Part shown: positions 23,893-32,736 of the stretch, one piece after another
How positions within the stretch are numbered: the stretch's first letter is position 1
Layout: the number at the start of each line of letters is the position of its first letter
Assembly (NCBI GenBank): GCA_025655575.1
Contig: JAHXIP010000032.1
Coordinates: 1-39,500, forward strand
DNA length: 39,500 nucleotides
Direction: 5' to 3'
DNA from: Candidatus Thiodiazotropha sp. (ex Monitilora ramsayi)
GTDB lineage: Bacteria > Pseudomonadota > Gammaproteobacteria > Chromatiales > Chromatiaceae
Translations under genes and position numbers: made by a program
The notes under the pieces: model-generated
Told to the model about the DNA's origin: nothing
The model's database searches: none
The model's input: only the letters and a program-made list of their open reading frames with translations

Positions 23893-25367
23893 GCGGCCAT
23901 CCGACAGTCCTGATCGTCGACGACGAGGTGCGCAGTCTGGAGACGTTGCAACGTATCCTGGAAGATGAGTTCGATGTCAAAACGGCGGAAAACGTCGATG
24001 AGGCCCACAAGATACTGGAAACCGATTGGGTGCAAATCATCCTCTGTGACCAGCGCATGCCGGAAATTACCGGTGTGGAATTTCTCAAGCAGGTCAGGGA
24101 GCAGTGGCCGGAAGTGATTCGTATGATTATCTCCGGCTATACCGATTCGGAAGATATTATCAGTGCGGTCAATGATGCGGGGATCTATCAGTTCGTCACC
24201 AAGCCCTGGCATCCCGATAGCCTGATCCTGTTGTTGAAAAACGCAGCCGACCTGTTCGACCTGCAACGCAAAAATGAGATTCTCTCTGTCGAACTGAAGA
24301 TGTCGCCCAGCCGTTTGCAATCCGCCATGGATCAGAAACGCAAGCGCCTGCGTGAAGATTACAGTTGCGATGATCAGATAGTACGCACTGCCCAAAGTTG
24401 CATGAACCATGTCTGCGAGAAGATCCGCCGTGTCTCGCCCTACGACGTCTCTGTGTTGCTGACCGGCGAGTCGGGCACCGGCAAGGAACTCGCTGCCCGG
24501 GCATTGCACTACAACAGCAACCGATGGGATCAGCCCTTTGTGGTGGAGAACTGCGGCGCCCTGCCGGATGAGCTGTTGGAGAGCGAATTGTTCGGCTACA
24601 AGAAAGGGGCTTTTACCGGTGCAGTGGAGGACAGGGCGGGACTCTTCGAACGGGCCAGCGGCGGAACAGTCTTCCTCGATGAGATCGGTGAGGTCTCTCC
24701 TGCCTTTCAGGTGAAACTCTTACGCGTATTGCAGGAGGGTGAGATTCGCCCCTTGGGCAGCAGCCAGACCCGGCAAGTGGATGTTCGTATCATCGCCGCC
24801 ACCAACAGGGAGTTGGAGCAGGAGGTGAGAGAGGGACGCTTTCGGGAGGATCTCTACTACCGGCTTGCAACCGTCACTATCCAGCTCCCGCCATTAAGGG
24901 AACGCAGGGTGGACATCCCGCTGATCGCCAACAGTATCCTTGAGTCCTCCATGACCCAGTTGGGTAAAAGGGTGGAGGGATTTACCAATGAGACACTGGC
25001 CTGTATGCAAGCCTATCTTTGGCCGGGTAATGTCCGTGAGCTGCAGAACGAGATCCGGCATATGCTGGTGATGAGCGACAGTGACCTATTGAGCGCCGAT
25101 ATGCTCTCACCGCGTGTGTTACAAGCCGCACCGGAAGAGGATGAGGCCGATTTGAAATTGATGAACGGCCTGGAGGGTTCACTCAAGGAGCGCGTTGAGT
25201 CTTTAGAGGCGCACATCCTCAAAGAGAGCCTGATCCGCAATCGCTGGAACAAGAGCCAGGCGGCGAAAGAGCTCGGGTTGTCCCGTGTCGGTCTGCGTAG
25301 CAAGTTGGAGCGCTATGGGCTGGAGAAGATCGAACAGCTACGTGAAGACGAAGATATGGTGGGATAG
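23889..25367 (+). CDS. hupR: HupR (HoxA), NtrC-type hydrogenase response regulator
   Basis: HupR activates hydrogenase transcription with sigma-54. The receiver domain has phosphoacceptor Asp54 (IILCDQRMPE) and Lys105. The AAA+ domain has Walker A GESGTGKE (193-200), the sigma-54-contact loop GAFTGA (240-245), and GGTVFLDEIGE. The C-terminal Fis-type HTH is NKSQAAKELGLSRVGLRSKL. In R. capsulatus the homologue activates when unphosphorylated, and HupT phosphorylation switches it off. Whether that holds here cannot be read. It overlaps hypX by four bases. The expected target is the sigma-54 promoter at 13947 and that of the missing hupSL genes. Confidence 0.95.
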   Translation: MSGHPTVLIVDDEVRSLETLQRILEDEFDVKTAENVDEAHKILETDWVQIILCDQRMPEITGVEFLKQVREQWPEVIRMIISGYTDSEDIISAVNDAGIYQFVTKPWHPDSLILLLKNAADLFDLQRKNEILSVELKMSPSRLQSAMDQKRKRLREDYSCDDQIVRTAQSCMNHVCEKIRRVSPYDVSVLLTGESGTGKELAARALHYNSNRWDQPFVVENCGALPDELLESELFGYKKGAFTGAVEDRAGLFERASGGTVFLDEIGEVSPAFQVKLLRVLQEGEIRPLGSSQTRQVDVRIIAATNRELEQEVREGRFREDLYYRLATVTIQLPPLRERRVDIPLIANSILESSMTQLGKRVEGFTNETLACMQAYLWPGNVRELQNEIRHMLVMSDSDLLSADMLSPRVLQAAPEEDEADLKLMNGLEGSLKERVESLEAHILKESLIRNRWNKSQAAKELGLSRVGLRSKLERYGLEKIEQLREDEDMVG

Positions 25368-25568
25368 GTGGTTGCTGATTTCCTGAGAGGAAAGTAGAGA
25401 ATGCTTTCTTGTTTAATCTTCGTCTGCGAATGAATACAAATTTAAAGACGTATTCGCTGCGGCCCAGCCGCACCAACCACAGTATAGAGATTGACGGAAC
25501 CGAGACGCACATGAACCCATTAACCTCCATTAGCGTTCATATGGTGACTCACCACACAAGGAATAGTT

Positions 25569-26939
25569 ATGGCTGAAACCAAAGCGCATCTGAAAAGCAG
25601 CCTGATCGACAAGGTCGGCATGGATGAACCGTTGCAACTCTCCGAGTCCACGGAGAGTGCCTGGATCGATGTGATCAAGAAGATGGATAAGGTCTACGCG
25701 GACCTGGTCCATTATCAGGTGGAGCTGGAGCAGAAGAACGCTGAATTGGAAGAGGCCCAGCAATTCATCCGTAGTGTACTGGAATCGATGACGGAGGTGC
25801 TGATCGTCTGTGATATCCAGGGTCGTATCCTGCAGGTGAACCAGGCGCTGGAGGACCTCACCGGCAAGCCGGAGAGTGAGTGGTTGCACCGCCCCTTCAA
25901 TGAACTTTTCGGTCTGGAGTCGCTACCCCTGGTAGAGCAGTTCGCGGAAAAACTGGGCGATGACGCTATCGTCGACTGTGAAGTCAATCTTCAGACGCTG
26001 GAGGGAGATTCCATGCCCCTGGCGATGAACTGCTCATCCCGCTACGACGTCAAAGGACGGCTCCTGGGTATGGTGCTGATCGGACGGCCGGTAGGTGATC
26101 TGCGCCGTGCCTACGAGGCGCTCAACAAGACCCACGTGGAGCTGAAGCAGACCCAGGAACATCTGGTTCACTCCGAGAAGATGGCCTCTCTTGGCCGCTT
26201 GGTGGCCGGGGTGGCGCACGAGTTGAACAACCCTATCAGTGTCGTCTTCGGCAACATGCATGCACTCAAACGCTATGGCGAGCGTATCAACAACTATATG
26301 GCGGATGTGGGAAAGCATCTTGAACCCAGCCTGCATCAAAGCCTGCGGGAGGCCTACCGCATCGATCGTATCGAGTCGGACATGGGGCCGTTGATCGAGG
26401 GCACGATGGAAGGTGCTGAGCGCATCAGTAATATCGTTCTCGATCTGCGCCGGTACTCCGGTGTGCAGAAAGAGCAGCCTGAGCCATTCAACCTCAAACA
26501 AGTCGTGTTGACTGCTGTCGAATGGGTCATCAAGGCCGCGAGAGAAAAACCTGAGGTGGAATACGATCTTCCCGATTCCTGCGAGATCAGAGGGCGTCAG
26601 GGTCAGGTACACCAGATCCTGATCAATCTGGTGCAGAACGCGATCGATGTCATCGCGGAACAACAGCGTCTATTGCTCTTCATCACCTGTGGTCACGATG
26701 AACAGAATGCCTGGATTCGTGTTCGCGATAACGGACCAGGCATCGCTGCTGAAGACCAGAAGAAACTCTTCGACCCCTTCTTCACCACCAAGGCCGTTGG
26801 CAAAGGCACCGGTTTAGGTCTCTATATCAGCTACGGTCTGGCCCGCGACATGGGTGGCGATCTTTCGGCTGAGAATGCGGCTGAAGGCGGTGCGGTCTTC
26901 ACCTTGCGTTTGCCGTTGCTGGGGGAATCGGATGCCTGA
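25569..26939 (+). CDS. hupT: HupT (HoxJ), hydrogen-signalling histidine kinase
   Basis: HupT is a soluble sensor kinase that receives the H2 signal from HupUV by protein contact. After a short N-terminal coiled region (residues 36-65) there is a PAS domain (about 66-175, FIRSVLESMTEVLIVCDIQG). A linker coil follows, then the H-box VAGVAHELNNPISVVFGN with His217. The ATPase core has N-box LINLVQNAIDVI, RVRDNGPGI and GKGTGLGLYISYGL. There are no membrane segments. The phospho-His and its number agree with the R. capsulatus HupT pattern. It begins 200 bp after hupR behind AAGGAA and overlaps hupU by eight bases. Confidence 0.95.
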   Translation: MAETKAHLKSSLIDKVGMDEPLQLSESTESAWIDVIKKMDKVYADLVHYQVELEQKNAELEEAQQFIRSVLESMTEVLIVCDIQGRILQVNQALEDLTGKPESEWLHRPFNELFGLESLPLVEQFAEKLGDDAIVDCEVNLQTLEGDSMPLAMNCSSRYDVKGRLLGMVLIGRPVGDLRRAYEALNKTHVELKQTQEHLVHSEKMASLGRLVAGVAHELNNPISVVFGNMHALKRYGERINNYMADVGKHLEPSLHQSLREAYRIDRIESDMGPLIEGTMEGAERISNIVLDLRRYSGVQKEQPEPFNLKQVVLTAVEWVIKAAREKPEVEYDLPDSCEIRGRQGQVHQILINLVQNAIDVIAEQQRLLLFITCGHDEQNAWIRVRDNGPGIAAEDQKKLFDPFFTTKAVGKGTGLGLYISYGLARDMGGDLSAENAAEGGAVFTLRLPLLGESDA

Positions 26940-27951
26940 TACAGATCGGCAACCATTGAATCTGCTTTGGCTCCAATCCGGTGGCTGTGGCGGTTGTACA
27001 CTCTCGCTGATGTGTGCCGAGAGCCCCGACCTCTTCACCACCTTCGAGAGCGCCGGTATCCATATCCTCTGGCACCCCTCGATCAGTGAAGCCTCCGGTG
27101 CTGAGTTCATCGATTTGCTGGAACGCATCATCAATGACGAAGAGCGTCTCGATCTGCTCTGCCTTGAGGGCTCAGTCGCCTGCGGACCCAACGGCAGCGG
27201 CAAGTTTCACCGGCTCGCCGGTACTGGACAGCCGATGATGGCATGGGTCGAGAAACTGGCGCATAAAGCCCGGCATGTGATTGCTGTCGGAAGCTGCGCC
27301 GCCTATGGCGGGATCACCGCTGCAGGTGGCAACCCCAGTGAATCTTGTGGCCTGCAATATGATGAGACCATCGATGGCGGCCTGCTCGGCAAAAGTTTTA
27401 CCGATCAAACGGGACTGCCGGTAGTCAATATCGCAGGCTGTCCTGTACATCCAAACTGGGTAACGGAAACCTTGCTGCAGATTTCAGCCGGTGAACTGCA
27501 GCGGGATCATCTCGACGAGTGGGGACGCCCCCGCAGCTACGCCGATCACCTGGTCCACCACGGCTGCCCGCGCAACGAGTTTTACGAATACAAGGCGAGC
27601 GCCGTAAAGCCCTCCGACCTGGGTTGCATGATGGAACATATGGGCTGTCTCGGCACCCAGGCCCACGCCGACTGCAACACCCGGCTCTGGAACGGGGAGG
27701 GCTCCTGCCTGCGCGGCGGCTACGCCTGCATCAACTGCACCGCGCCGGGTTTCGAAGAGCCGGGCCACCCCTTTACCGAGACACCGAAGATCGCCGGCAT
27801 CCCGGTGGGCCTGCCCACCGATATGCCCAAGGCCTGGTTCGTGGCCCTGGCTTCGCTGTCCAAAGCGGCGACCCCCAAACGGCTGAAAGAGAATGCGGTG
27901 GCGGACCACATCCGCGTACCGCCCAAGCGACGCGTGGGTGGCAAGTCGTGA
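26932..27951 (+). CDS. hupU: HupU (HoxB), small subunit of the H2-sensing hydrogenase
   Basis: This is the electron-transfer subunit of the regulatory hydrogenase. The start at ATG 26932 gives 339 residues with no Tat signal, as expected for a cytoplasmic sensor rather than an exported uptake enzyme. The proximal 4Fe-4S ligands begin with Cys19 and Cys22 (QSGGCGGCTLSLMC), followed by GSCAAYGGI and IAGCPVHPNW. The medial and distal cluster cysteines are in HHGCPRNEFYEYKAS, MMEHMGCLG, CNTRLWNGEGSCLRGG and ACINCTAPGFEEPGHPF. Its TGA overlaps the hupV GTG by four bases. Confidence 0.95.
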   Translation: MPDTDRQPLNLLWLQSGGCGGCTLSLMCAESPDLFTTFESAGIHILWHPSISEASGAEFIDLLERIINDEERLDLLCLEGSVACGPNGSGKFHRLAGTGQPMMAWVEKLAHKARHVIAVGSCAAYGGITAAGGNPSESCGLQYDETIDGGLLGKSFTDQTGLPVVNIAGCPVHPNWVTETLLQISAGELQRDHLDEWGRPRSYADHLVHHGCPRNEFYEYKASAVKPSDLGCMMEHMGCLGTQAHADCNTRLWNGEGSCLRGGYACINCTAPGFEEPGHPFTETPKIAGIPVGLPTDMPKAWFVALASLSKAATPKRLKENAVADHIRVPPKRRVGGKS

Positions 27952-29396
27952 CCCGCCGTATCATGGGGCCCTTCAACCGGGTCGAGGGCGACCTGGAGGT
28001 CACACTGGATATCGAGGATGAGCGGGTCAAGTCGGCCCAGGTCTCCTCATCCCTCTACCGGGGGTTCGAGCAGATGCTGCAGGGTAAGGAGCCGGGGGAC
28101 GCCCTGGTCTACACCCCACGCATCTGCGGCATCTGTTCCGTCTCGCAATCGGTGGCCGCGGCCCGGGCGCTGGCCGACCTTCAGGGTGTGACACCGCCGC
28201 CCAACGGCGACCTCTCGATCAACCTGATCCTGGCCAACGAGAACGTGGCCGATCACCTGACCCACTTCTACCTCTTCTTCATGCCCGACTTCGCCCGCGA
28301 GACCTACCACAGTGAACCCTGGTACCCCATGATCGAAAAACGCTTCCGGGCGCAGACCGGCACCGCCGCCCAGGAGATGCTGCCGGCAAGAGCCCAGTTC
28401 ATGCACCTGATGGGAATAATGGCGGGCAAGTGGCCCCATAGCCTGGCGATCCAGCCTGGCGGCACCACCCGTGCCGTCGAGATGCAGGAGAAGGCAAGAC
28501 TGCAGGCGATCCTCTTCGGTTTTCGGCGCTTTCTCGAGAGCACCCTCTACGGCGACAGTCTGGAAAATATCGTCGCCCTCGACTCCATAACGGCACTGGA
28601 GCAGTGGATAGATACCCGTGATCCCGAGAGCAGCGACTTCCGACGCTTTCTCGAAGTGGCCGGACAGCTCGACCTCCACCTGCTCGGGCGGGGCAACGAT
28701 CGATTCATGAGCTACGGTGCCTACCGGCTGCAGGGCGAGCCGATTTTCAAACAGGGCCTCTGGGATCAAGAAACACAACCGCTGGACACCTCACGCATCA
28801 CAGAAGATGTCAGCCATAGCTGGATGGCCCACCAGACCGGCCCCAAACACCCCTTCGACGGCATCACTCTGCCCGACGCCGACGTGGAACAGGCCTATAC
28901 CTGGTGCAAGGCCCCAAGGCTGGACGGCCGTGTCGTTGAGGTCGGCGCCCTGGCCCGTCAACAGGTGGACGGCCATCCCCTGATCCGGGATCTGGTCTCG
29001 GAGAGCGGCGGCAACGTACGCAATCGCGTCATCGCCCGCCTGCTGGAGATCGCCAGGGTGGTGATGCAAATGGAGGCCTGGACCAAAGAACTCAAACCGG
29101 GCGAGGCCATCTGCAACCACAAACCCTTTCCCCAGGAGGCTCAGGGCTACGGGCTGGTGGAAGCGGCACGAGGCAGTCTGGGCCACTGGATCAAGATCAA
29201 GCATGGGCGCATTCTCAACTACCAGATCATTGCGCCGACCACCTGGAACTTCTCACCGCGTGACAATGACGGTAATCCGGGGGCGTTGGAGATCGCGTTG
29301 GAGGGGGCGACGTTGAGGGCAGGGGAGAAGGAGCCGGTGTCGGTGCAGCATATTGTCAGGTCGTTTGATCCTTGTATGGTTTGTACTGTGCATTAA
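27948..29396 (+). CDS. hupV: HupV (HoxC), large subunit of the H2-sensing hydrogenase
   Basis: This is the [NiFe]-site subunit of the regulatory hydrogenase. I use GTG 27948 (GTGA overlap with hupU), giving 482 residues; the frame is open further upstream, but that is the shadow of hupU. Ligand motif L1 is RICGICSVSQSVA with Cys60 and Cys63. L2 is the C-terminal D-P-C-M-V-C-T-V-H, and the stop codon follows directly after the His. The normal cleavable extension is therefore absent, the defining mark of HupV/HoxC sensors, which need no HupD processing. Other family segments are GPFNRVEGDLEVTLDIEDE and LVEAARGSLGHWIKIK. It is the last gene of the operon. Confidence 0.96.
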   Translation: MTRRIMGPFNRVEGDLEVTLDIEDERVKSAQVSSSLYRGFEQMLQGKEPGDALVYTPRICGICSVSQSVAAARALADLQGVTPPPNGDLSINLILANENVADHLTHFYLFFMPDFARETYHSEPWYPMIEKRFRAQTGTAAQEMLPARAQFMHLMGIMAGKWPHSLAIQPGGTTRAVEMQEKARLQAILFGFRRFLESTLYGDSLENIVALDSITALEQWIDTRDPESSDFRRFLEVAGQLDLHLLGRGNDRFMSYGAYRLQGEPIFKQGLWDQETQPLDTSRITEDVSHSWMAHQTGPKHPFDGITLPDADVEQAYTWCKAPRLDGRVVEVGALARQQVDGHPLIRDLVSESGGNVRNRVIARLLEIARVVMQMEAWTKELKPGEAICNHKPFPQEAQGYGLVEAARGSLGHWIKIKHGRILNYQIIAPTTWNFSPRDNDGNPGALEIALEGATLRAGEKEPVSVQHIVRSFDPCMVCTVH

Positions 29397-29440
29397 GTGA
29401 TGCCTTCAACGCATCCTTAGTGGTGTCCCGGAAAAAATCA

Positions 29441-29608
29441 GAGACACATGAAGGCTTTTCTGAACTGTATGGGATGAATAATGAAACGATCCCGCTTCCG
29501 ATAGAGCATCACGGGATGAAAAGTGAAACTGAAGGCGCTCTGATTGAAACTCACGAAGCTTTTTTGCCGGTTGACGAGGCTTTTTTTCTAAATCGAGACG
29601 CTTTTTAA
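29441..29608 (+). repeat. Degenerate 21-bp tandem repeat, block A (8 units)
   Basis: Eight consecutive 21-nt units start at 29441. On the plus strand they read as heptads of the type E-T-H-E-x-F-x (ETHEGFS, ELYGMNN, ETIPLPI, EHHGMKS, ETEGALI, ETHEAFL, PVDEAFF, LNRDAF-stop). The frame is open from inside hupV to the TAA at 29608, but no good start site is visible and translation is doubtful. Confidence 0.75.
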
Positions 29609-29635
29609 CGAACTGTTGAGCAAAATAAATACAAG

Positions 29636-29658
29636 CATTGACTGAAAATTAGTCAATG
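29636..29658. terminator. Perfect hairpin between the two repeat blocks, possible terminator
   Basis: CATTGACT and AGTCAATG form an 8-bp perfect stem with a 7-base GAAAATT loop. It sits at the junction where the two opposite repeat blocks meet. No clear U-tract is present, so termination is only a possibility. Confidence 0.4.
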
Positions 29659-29810
29659 ACGAGTTGAAAAGAGTCGTGAGTTTCGGTTTTTGGCTCGTCG
29701 GGTTCCAAAATAATGCGGTGATTTTCAGAAATGTTTTCGTGAGTTTCCAAAATAATCCTGTGAATTCGAAAAATCTTTTCGTTAGTTAGAAAAAAGGCGT
29801 TGTGGTGTTC
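29649..29810 (-). repeat. Degenerate 21-bp tandem repeat, block B (7 units, inverted)
   Basis: On the minus strand seven 21-nt units run from 29810 down to 29664 and end in a short LVID-stop. The heptads read EHHNAFF, LTNEKIF, RIHRIIL, ETHENIS, ENHRIIL, EPDEPKT, ETHDSFQ. They share the E-T-H-E/D core with block A, so the two blocks belong to the same repeat family in opposite orientation. An in-frame TTG at 29834 is the only start candidate. Confidence 0.75.
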
Positions 29811-29834
29811 AATATTAAGATCATTAAGTACCAA

Positions 29835-30334
29835 ATGAGGTAGGCTGGGTAGCTGCTATCTTGGTCAGTTGGTAAAAGAAATAGTCTCAAACATCAATAA
29901 ACGACGTTGTCCTTGTCAATTAGGTCGCTACTGAGTGCCTATTTTAGGATTGAGGTTCTTGACATAGATGGTTTGATGTCGAGAGGACAATTAATCAATG
30001 TTATATATGGATGGAATACATATTTGAAATCGATCCTGAACTATAACAGCCGTGATCAATTGTCTGAAGTCAATAGATTCAACGCTAGTGATGACCTCGA
30101 TCAAGTTTACTATAAAGGATGATCTGTTAACCTATTGACGAATATAGGAAAACCCTCACAGGCAGGATACTGGCTGACTCTTCAACCTTTCCATCTAGCC
30201 CGTTAGGGTGACTCTATCGGCTATGAACATATATTGAGAACTTTTGGTGGTATAAGTCATTATCTTTGTCAGCGGCGTAACACATTTTTTGTGCCGTCTA
30301 TACAAGTAGCTGTTAATCCAAAGAGGGACGCGAT
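29835..30334. other. AT-rich spacer at the edge of the accessory island
   Basis: About 500 bp separate the repeats and the first island gene. A 71-codon frame at 29907-30122 starts only with TTG and has no recognisable features, so I do not call it. From about 29.6 kb onwards the base composition drops from the GC-rich hup operon to AT-rich, marking the island border. Confidence 0.4.
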
Positions 30335-31783
30335 ATGGGGAAGATTAAGGATCCAGTAAATTTCTCTACGGCTTTTGGAATAGATAAGGGTAAAATTAAT
30401 GCTACAGGTGTTGTTGACGTAATTCTCAATGCAGATACCAATCTGTTTATTGACCCACTCTTACTTGAAGACTCTCGACACCAAGAAATTGCTCAATCAG
30501 GGAATTCGCGATACCGCCAGCATTTTGAGACTGTCATTAAGTTGTTGGTCGCGTCGAAAGCAGAAGGAGATGTTGCTTGGAGGAATGCGAAGCGAAGATT
30601 TCAATTTCATGAGATTCCCTGGACTTGCTTAGGTTATGGAGGGACTGTCCGAGGCTCCGGCTTTGGTAATGAACTGATTGCGTCAACCTTGGCTACTGCA
30701 AAGGAAATAGTCGAATTGGGAGTGAGCGATGTTGATCTATTTATGGCTTTGGCATTATTCGAGGAAGGAATCGGTCCAGATCGTATCAGCGATATGACAA
30801 CAAATATCATTCTTCCTGATTTGTTATCTTTCAATGAACGCGTTATCAATGAGTTAGCGCTTACGCCATCTGAACACATAATCAATGGGAATAAGTATCC
30901 GTTACTAACAAATCTCTGTTCAGAAAGAGGAGAGCCGTTGCTCTTGGTTCCGGTAGACGTGGTGAGAGACCTGCCTATAGCTACTGACTGGAGTGATATC
31001 TCACGAGTTGTAAGTGAAAATGAAAACCTAAGAGATCGAGTTAGTAGCCATGTCGGTGAAATTTGGGCAACGATGTCCAGAAAGGAAAAAGCGAGGTTAA
31101 AGAATGCCGCGCTAAGAAGCAAAGAGTCTTTCAATACTGTTTTGGAAATGCTCCATCAGTCAAAAGGACTCGCTTATGACATTAAATCGGATATGGGAGG
31201 TGAGGTGTTTTGGGGTGATTTGGTCACAAGCATTGCAGCCAATTATCCTAAGGATTTATCCGGCTATAAGGGCGTAGCGCTTAACCAAGATATCGTTTTC
31301 AAAGTTGTTGGTGAAATAATAGATCAATTCCAATATTTAGTAGAGAAGCGAGATCTTTGGCGCGAACTTTGGGATGAGAAACTAGAATGTCACAGAAAGG
31401 AAAAGGCCGCTCAAAGACTATTCTTCGCAGTTGCTGATAGCTATTGTAAAAGCAACGGTCTAGATCTTACTCCAGAGGCAGAGACAGGTAATGGACCAGT
31501 TGATTTTAAGGTTTCTACTGGGTACGCCGGAAGGGTCTTGGTTGAAATTAAGTTGTCGGCAAACCCTAGGCTATTACATGGCTATGAGAAGCAACTCGAA
31601 ATCTACCGAGATGCCGAACAAACATTTAATGCTTACTTTCTAGTAATAGATGTGGGTGGACTTGGCAAAAAGGATCAACAGCTTATCTATCTGAAGAACC
31701 AGCAAACCAAGAGCGGACACAAGGCATCTGAAATCGTATTTGTCAATGGTCTTCCGAGAGAGTCAGCGAGTAAAAGGGTTTAG
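30335..31783 (+). CDS. Putative PD-(D/E)xK nuclease-type protein of unknown system
   Basis: This 482-residue protein has no named family I can assign. The N-terminal 350 residues are conserved-looking (PVNFSTAFGIDKG, then GVVDVILNADTNLFIDPLLL, followed by CLGYGGTVRGSGFGNELI, LALFEEGIGPDRISDMTTNI and EPLLLVPVDVVRDLP) and have no P-loop. The C-terminal 110 residues look like a PD-(D/E)xK core: G-P-V-D-F with Asp390, strand VLVEIKLS with Glu404-x-Lys406, then EKQLEIYRDAEQ with Gln420, followed by AYFLVIDVGG. The start ATG follows AGAGGGA. There is no signal peptide and there are no membrane segments. It is the first gene of an AT-rich island with other nuclease and ATPase genes, so a DNA-targeting defence role is a reasonable inference but unproven. 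Confidence 0.65.
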   Translation: MGKIKDPVNFSTAFGIDKGKINATGVVDVILNADTNLFIDPLLLEDSRHQEIAQSGNSRYRQHFETVIKLLVASKAEGDVAWRNAKRRFQFHEIPWTCLGYGGTVRGSGFGNELIASTLATAKEIVELGVSDVDLFMALALFEEGIGPDRISDMTTNIILPDLLSFNERVINELALTPSEHIINGNKYPLLTNLCSERGEPLLLVPVDVVRDLPIATDWSDISRVVSENENLRDRVSSHVGEIWATMSRKEKARLKNAALRSKESFNTVLEMLHQSKGLAYDIKSDMGGEVFWGDLVTSIAANYPKDLSGYKGVALNQDIVFKVVGEIIDQFQYLVEKRDLWRELWDEKLECHRKEKAAQRLFFAVADSYCKSNGLDLTPEAETGNGPVDFKVSTGYAGRVLVEIKLSANPRLLHGYEKQLEIYRDAEQTFNAYFLVIDVGGLGKKDQQLIYLKNQQTKSGHKASEIVFVNGLPRESASKRV

Positions 31784-31975
31784 AGTAAAGGGAACGGTGA
31801 CAACTAATAACTATTTGTATATAAAAAAGATTGAGACAGGGCGCGATTTGATAGAAAAAAGTAAAATTTATGAGTAAGCGATGTATTGAATACAGTGGTT
31901 TTCCGAAGTTTGATATCTATTTTTTCATTACGAACAAATTGTTAGTGATAAATAATTATATTATTTGATAGGAAT

Positions 31976-32620
31976 ATGAGAGAGAAGAACAAAAATATAA
32001 ATGCCTCATTGGAAGACTGGGCAAAGATAACAAAGAGTAATGCTGAGATAGATTATACAGGAGCGATGTTCGCTGGAATATTGAGTACAAGTCCAATTGT
32101 TGATCGTTTTGCAATGTGGCTTTTAGCTGGTTGTGGAGCAACGGCAGCTTTGATGACGGCCAATATCAATAATATATTGCCTATTCTTACAGTTGAAGGT
32201 TTTAAATATTCGATGGTATTTCTATTGCTTTCTGCACTAGCTGGATTTTTGGCGAAGTATTATGCGATTAGATGCCAAGTTATGTATGAAGCAGATAAAA
32301 AAATACGAGAGCTTGCAGAAACAGTAAGCGATTGTCATATGGAAAGTGATAGTGAAATACAAGAAGTAGCAGGAAGACATGGTGTTCATATAGATGCAGG
32401 TGTAGATATAAAAAGAATATCAGAGGAGTTTGTTAGTGCATTTCCAAACCGTAATCATAAAAAACTTAAAACAAATATGGACCGAGGAATCCATGATAGG
32501 TTAGTAGCGTATAAAGATGCGGTCAAATATCTTCGCTGGCAAGGATACTTAACATTTGTAGAGGTGTTGCTCTTTCTGGCTTTCGTATTAACTGTGATTT
32601 TTTACGCAAAAGCAATCTAG
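31976..32620 (+). CDS. Multi-pass membrane protein of unknown function (214 aa)
   Basis: I do not recognise the family. Three hydrophobic segments are visible at about 44-62 (RFAMWLLAGCGATAALM), 77-97 (FKYSMVFLLLSALAGFLAKY) and 193-212 (FVEVLLFLAFVLTVIFYA). A cytosol-sized, charged helical stretch of about 95 residues lies between the second and third. The layout of a TM pair plus a helical domain plus a terminal TM recalls membrane effectors in defence loci, such as SLATT-like proteins, but there is no motif to prove this. It lies in the AT-rich island between a putative nuclease and a winged-helix-like protein, with about 190 and 116 non-coding bases on either side. Confidence 0.6.
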   Translation: MREKNKNINASLEDWAKITKSNAEIDYTGAMFAGILSTSPIVDRFAMWLLAGCGATAALMTANINNILPILTVEGFKYSMVFLLLSALAGFLAKYYAIRCQVMYEADKKIRELAETVSDCHMESDSEIQEVAGRHGVHIDAGVDIKRISEEFVSAFPNRNHKKLKTNMDRGIHDRLVAYKDAVKYLRWQGYLTFVEVLLFLAFVLTVIFYAKAI

Positions 32621-32736
32621 GAAATATAACGGAAAAAAGTCAGAGAGCAATTGTTTCTAATATTAGAGTGTAGTGCTCTCTGACCATGTTTATTCTTTCT
32701 ATAGATTCCTACCATATACTAGAAGAAGGATCAAAG

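Noticed and set aside
25358..25378. Second sigma-54 promoter between hupR and hupT
   Set aside because: The GG and GC elements are 11 instead of 10 bases apart and the CAC part is missing.
27519..27947. N-terminal extension of hupV through hupU in another frame
   Set aside because: The stretch is the shadow of the hupU coding sequence. HupV begins at the GTGA overlap, where its conserved residues start.
29441..29810. CRISPR array
   Set aside because: The 21-nt units are contiguous and degenerate with no unique spacers, and no cas genes are nearby.
29907..30122. 71-codon ORF in the island border
   Set aside because: It has only a TTG start, no ribosome site and no domain-like sequence, so it is not supported.
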